From the NCBI GenBank assembly GCA_910579175.1, contig CAJTTB010000004.1:91771-155770 (forward strand): a stretch of DNA of 64,000 bases, written 5' to 3'. This document shows, piece by piece, positions 62,601 to 64,000 of the stretch. This DNA comes from an uncultured Oscillospiraceae bacterium. Lineage in GTDB: Bacteria; Bacillota; Clostridia; Oscillospirales; Ruminococcaceae. Each line of letters opens with the position of its first letter. Position 1 is the stretch's first letter. The position numbers and the translations under genes are program-made. The notes under the pieces were generated by a model. The model saw only the letters and a list, made by a program, of their open reading frames with translations. It did no database searches and was not told the DNA's origin.

Positions 62601-64000
62601 TGAGAAATCAACTGCGATTACAAAGGAACAAGTAACAATTGAAGCGTTCTCTCAACCGGGTTCTGATACTTCAATCGTTGGAGATAATGTCTATACTACC
62701 GTAACTGTAACTGGCTTAACTCCAGGTGATGTCGTATATGTTTACGAAGATGCAGAGGGAGCAGAGCCAACTAAGACTTCTGTAGCAGTAGCAGAGGGAG
62801 CAACTTCTGTCTCTATTCCTAGAGTCTTGATTCCACGTACAGGTGGTAAGTTAGGTTTAAGCGTTAAGAGTGTAGGTAAGACTGTATCTGATAAGACGAT
62901 TATCAATACACCTGAATTTGAAGCAGCAAAAGCAACCATTTCTTTCCATGCTCAGAATGAAAATGGTGAAGGATTAAACGGTATTATTTTTGAAATTCTT
63001 GATGAACAGGACACTAAAGTTGGTGAAATTAGCGGAGCTTCTGACTCACCAAGAACCATTGATCTTCCTTTGGGAACTTATACCTTAAAATGTATTTCTG
63101 TGTTAGAAGGTTATGATAAACCAAAAGATATCCCAGTAATTCTGCGTTCAGAAAAACAGGTTTATGAGGTAGAAGTTACCGTAAAGAAACTTGACAGAAC
63201 AGCATTAGAAGCAGCAATTGCAGAGGCAGAGACAAAGGTTGAAGCTGATTATGCAGCACCAAGTTGGTCCGTATTAGCAGATGCTTTGACAAAAGCAGAG
63301 ACTGTTAGAGATAATAAAGATGCAACACAAGATGAAATAGATGCAGCAACAACAGCATTGACCGAGGCAATTGAAGGATTAGTTGCAAGCGGTCAAGTGG
63401 ATAAAACTTTATTAAACAAAGCAATTAAACAAGCAGGAACATTAAATGAAACTGATTATACAGCAGAAAGCTGGACAGCTTTACAGACTGCTTTAACTGC
63501 TGCACAAGCTGTTGCAGATAAAGCAGATACAACCCAAGAAGAAGTAGATGCGGCAACAAAAGCAATCACCGACGCGATTGCAGCATTGGTTGAAGTGGCA
63601 GATAGAACAGCATTAGACGCAGCAATTGCAGAGGCAGAGACAAAGGTTGAAGCTGATTATACAGCAGAAAGCTGGGCAACTTTACAAAAAGCATTAGAAG
63701 CTGCAGAAGCGCTAGGAGCAGAAGCAACGCAAGAAGAAGTGGATGCAGCAACAAAAGCAATCACCGACGCGATTGCAGCATTGGTTGAAGTGGCAGATAG
63801 AACAGCATTAGACGCAGCAATTGCAGAGGCAGAGACAAAGGTTGAAGCTGATTATACAGCAGAAAGCTGGGCAACTTTACAAAAAGCATTAGAAGCTGCA
63901 GAAGCGCTAGGAGCAGAAGCAACGCAAGAAGAAGTGGATGCAGCAACAAAAGCAATCACTGACGCAATTGACGGTTTGGTGAAAGTAACACCAGAAGAAG
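59653..64000 (+). CDS. Secreted GH85 endo-beta-N-acetylglucosaminidase (3' end beyond window)
   Basis: At least 1449 residues. A signal peptide (MSSRKKRRLFSVLLAGIMTM) leads a GH85 barrel (about 60-450) with the catalytic pair N251 and E253 in FDGYFFNQES; GH85 enzymes release N-glycans by cutting the chitobiose core. Later come a beta domain, a fibronectin-like part, an F5/8 type C carbohydrate-binding domain (about 740-876), a region of beta domains and at least four FIVAR-type helical repeats from residue 1183. AAAAGGAGA precedes the ATG. The C-terminus, perhaps with a wall anchor, is not seen. Likely acts on host glycoproteins. Confidence 0.92.
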   Translation, partial: MSSRKKRRLFSVLLAGIMTMSVAANALPVGAEVQESNGPVIENPMDQEVYNASTSPTNDQVSTRKAVGNDGSAEMNEAYANRESLKPIGPSFNVATILEWTAESDPDARYSRASIPLAEKKGGLVVNPKANPEAKLMLCSLANTHHDSANAQGTESFLSYSFNYWQYVDSFIYWSGSEEGLFCMPTGEFTDAAHTNGVPVVATLGFPWGYGDGYVEEVQAFCQKAADGSFPVADKMIEIMDYYGFDGYFFNQESYGCGQAEADLIDEMMRYMHKKRPNMLISWYDSMTNSGGVSYQNAVNSRNDRYMKPDDTGNWGVDQFMMNYNWYDSQVNTTISTLKGMGRSQYDGFAGLDVQQNGMNTAFRDHQLFDEDGLLKLSLALYCPNSTLGKSSSGENFHEIEREFYVGPSGDPREAASDPTDSQNTNWVGMSRFFADKTVITKAPFVTNFNTGHGRQYFVDGVASREKEWSYQSNQDVVPSWTWIIDSEGAKLEGGYDFTDAYNGGNSVKFEGSLTANKANDIKLYHTNVAITNGMKLSLTHKNSGGKMKLVAYYGDATTTSFDGCTTTEHALTAEDTDKWGTSVVDLSSDAGKTLVAIGLKIESDADVDSYKVNLGQIKLTEKDRAALAAPQSITLDDILYTDTKTAEARIYWDKVTGASSYEVYQILKDGTKKLIMETPNNALYIPTLQCEQGADTVKLEVLTVNRNGVRGTASPELSIKWAYSEEDGAGETLEAFKNVCLNAKVTGCSGEGASEPASKALDGTAANNSKWCHAPVQQGWMSIDLGSPKTINRWRVEHGEYGGEAPDTNTKDFELKYKDAEGNWQSVKRIQNNTLAVTDVILDAPVTAQEWQLYVHDDGDSKWAGIRIYEWQMFEEASFGQLDPVSISFASAVNNAGATDTFTLKNVPVGQTVRLYKKDDNGNYTEIASKEAVAANEGDGTATVFFDNLDFGAEAGKIFYATTQKDYSDSVKLSAPYEAETAEKSTAITKEQVTIEAFSQPGSDTSIVGDNVYTTVTVTGLTPGDVVYVYEDAEGAEPTKTSVAVAEGATSVSIPRVLIPRTGGKLGLSVKSVGKTVSDKTIINTPEFEAAKATISFHAQNENGEGLNGIIFEILDEQDTKVGEISGASDSPRTIDLPLGTYTLKCISVLEGYDKPKDIPVILRSEKQVYEVEVTVKKLDRTALEAAIAEAETKVEADYAAPSWSVLADALTKAETVRDNKDATQDEIDAATTALTEAIEGLVASGQVDKTLLNKAIKQAGTLNETDYTAESWTALQTALTAAQAVADKADTTQEEVDAATKAITDAIAALVEVADRTALDAAIAEAETKVEADYTAESWATLQKALEAAEALGAEATQEEVDAATKAITDAIAALVEVADRTALDAAIAEAETKVEADYTAESWATLQKALEAAEALGAEATQEEVDAATKAITDAIDGLVKVTPEE
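63553..63958 (+). repeat. 195-bp tandem repeat inside the GH85 gene
   Basis: Bases 63553-63763 recur exactly at 63748-63958, a shift of 195 (65 codons). Each unit is one FIVAR-type helical repeat (RTALDAAIAEAETKVEADYT...). The earlier repeats at 63190-63550 are related but diverged, so the last duplication is recent. Confidence 0.9.

Noticed and set aside
63566..63955. Two identical minus-strand frames rich in Leu
   Set aside because: They are antisense shadows of the tandem FIVAR-type repeats in the GH85 gene.
1..64000. CRISPR arrays, rRNA genes, prophage or integrase genes
   Set aside because: No regularly spaced direct repeats, rRNA sequence or phage-type genes were seen; the only tandem repeat is within a coding gene.

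Overview
The window reads as a low-GC Gram-positive chromosome, most likely an anaerobic, spore-forming gut Clostridia (Oscillospiraceae/Ruminococcaceae-like; the family is a guess). Support: AT-rich intergenes, strong GGAGG ribosome sites, frequent TTG starts, RNase Y, mini-RNase III, Prp-processed L27, SepF, DarA and BusR-like c-di-AMP proteins, a 2[4Fe-4S] ferredoxin, and a cryptic 29-codon spoVM in its Bacillus position downstream of thiN.

Layout. 1-400: decayed IS200/IS605-type remnant. 403-7347: rsmB-rlmN-prpC-prkC-rsgA-thiN, rRNA methylation plus the PASTA kinase/phosphatase pair. 7586-11102: an ECF sigma factor with its own ECF-type promoter, a small membrane protein and an ABC exporter. 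11145-11403: two tiny genes, the second spoVM. 11512-18254 (minus): endonuclease V, two tandem LTA-synthase-like proteins, RNase Y. 18695-22436: rpmG-secE-nusG-rplK-rplA, then an L10 leader and rplJ-rplL; rpoBC does not follow. 22454-25675: BirA-like protein, lone ABC ATPase, xpt with an unusual upstream region, sepF. 25889-30630: MarR and a heterodimeric ABC exporter. 30647-37295: gap, a soluble sensor kinase, an Imm22-like protein, and queA-GNAT-tgt-mntP (minus). 37326-41256: lysine riboswitch followed by asd-GNAT-dapA-dapB. 41316-44414: L21 leader, rplU-prp-rpmA, a structured RNA candidate, obg, mrnC. 44415-45149: no intact gene. 45150-50348: YitT protein, SDR, LMW phosphatase, TPM/LemA pair, a small unknown, a D,D-carboxypeptidase. 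50417-57388: yaaO-darA-holB-ricT, ferredoxin, BusR-like, YerC, methyltransferase, hslO. 57425-57776: tRNA-Val, tRNA-Gly, tRNA-Cys. 57901-59043: aldo/keto reductase-ferredoxin. 59653 to the window end: a large secreted GH85 endoglycosidase, 3' end missing.

Most of the window is core translation, cell-envelope and biosynthesis. RNA-level control is rich: lysine riboswitch, L10 and L21 leaders, and two elements resembling the 23S L1 stalk before rplK and rplA. The least explained parts are an inverted-repeat-flanked 31-codon membrane peptide gene at 24663-25180, the RNA-like element between rpmA and obg, nested inverted repeats between dapA and dapB, and two very small genes (one apparently starting at ATT) at 11145-11403. 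No CRISPR array, rRNA or intact insertion sequence was seen. No decisive evidence of a wholly new system was found; the candidates are listed with tests.
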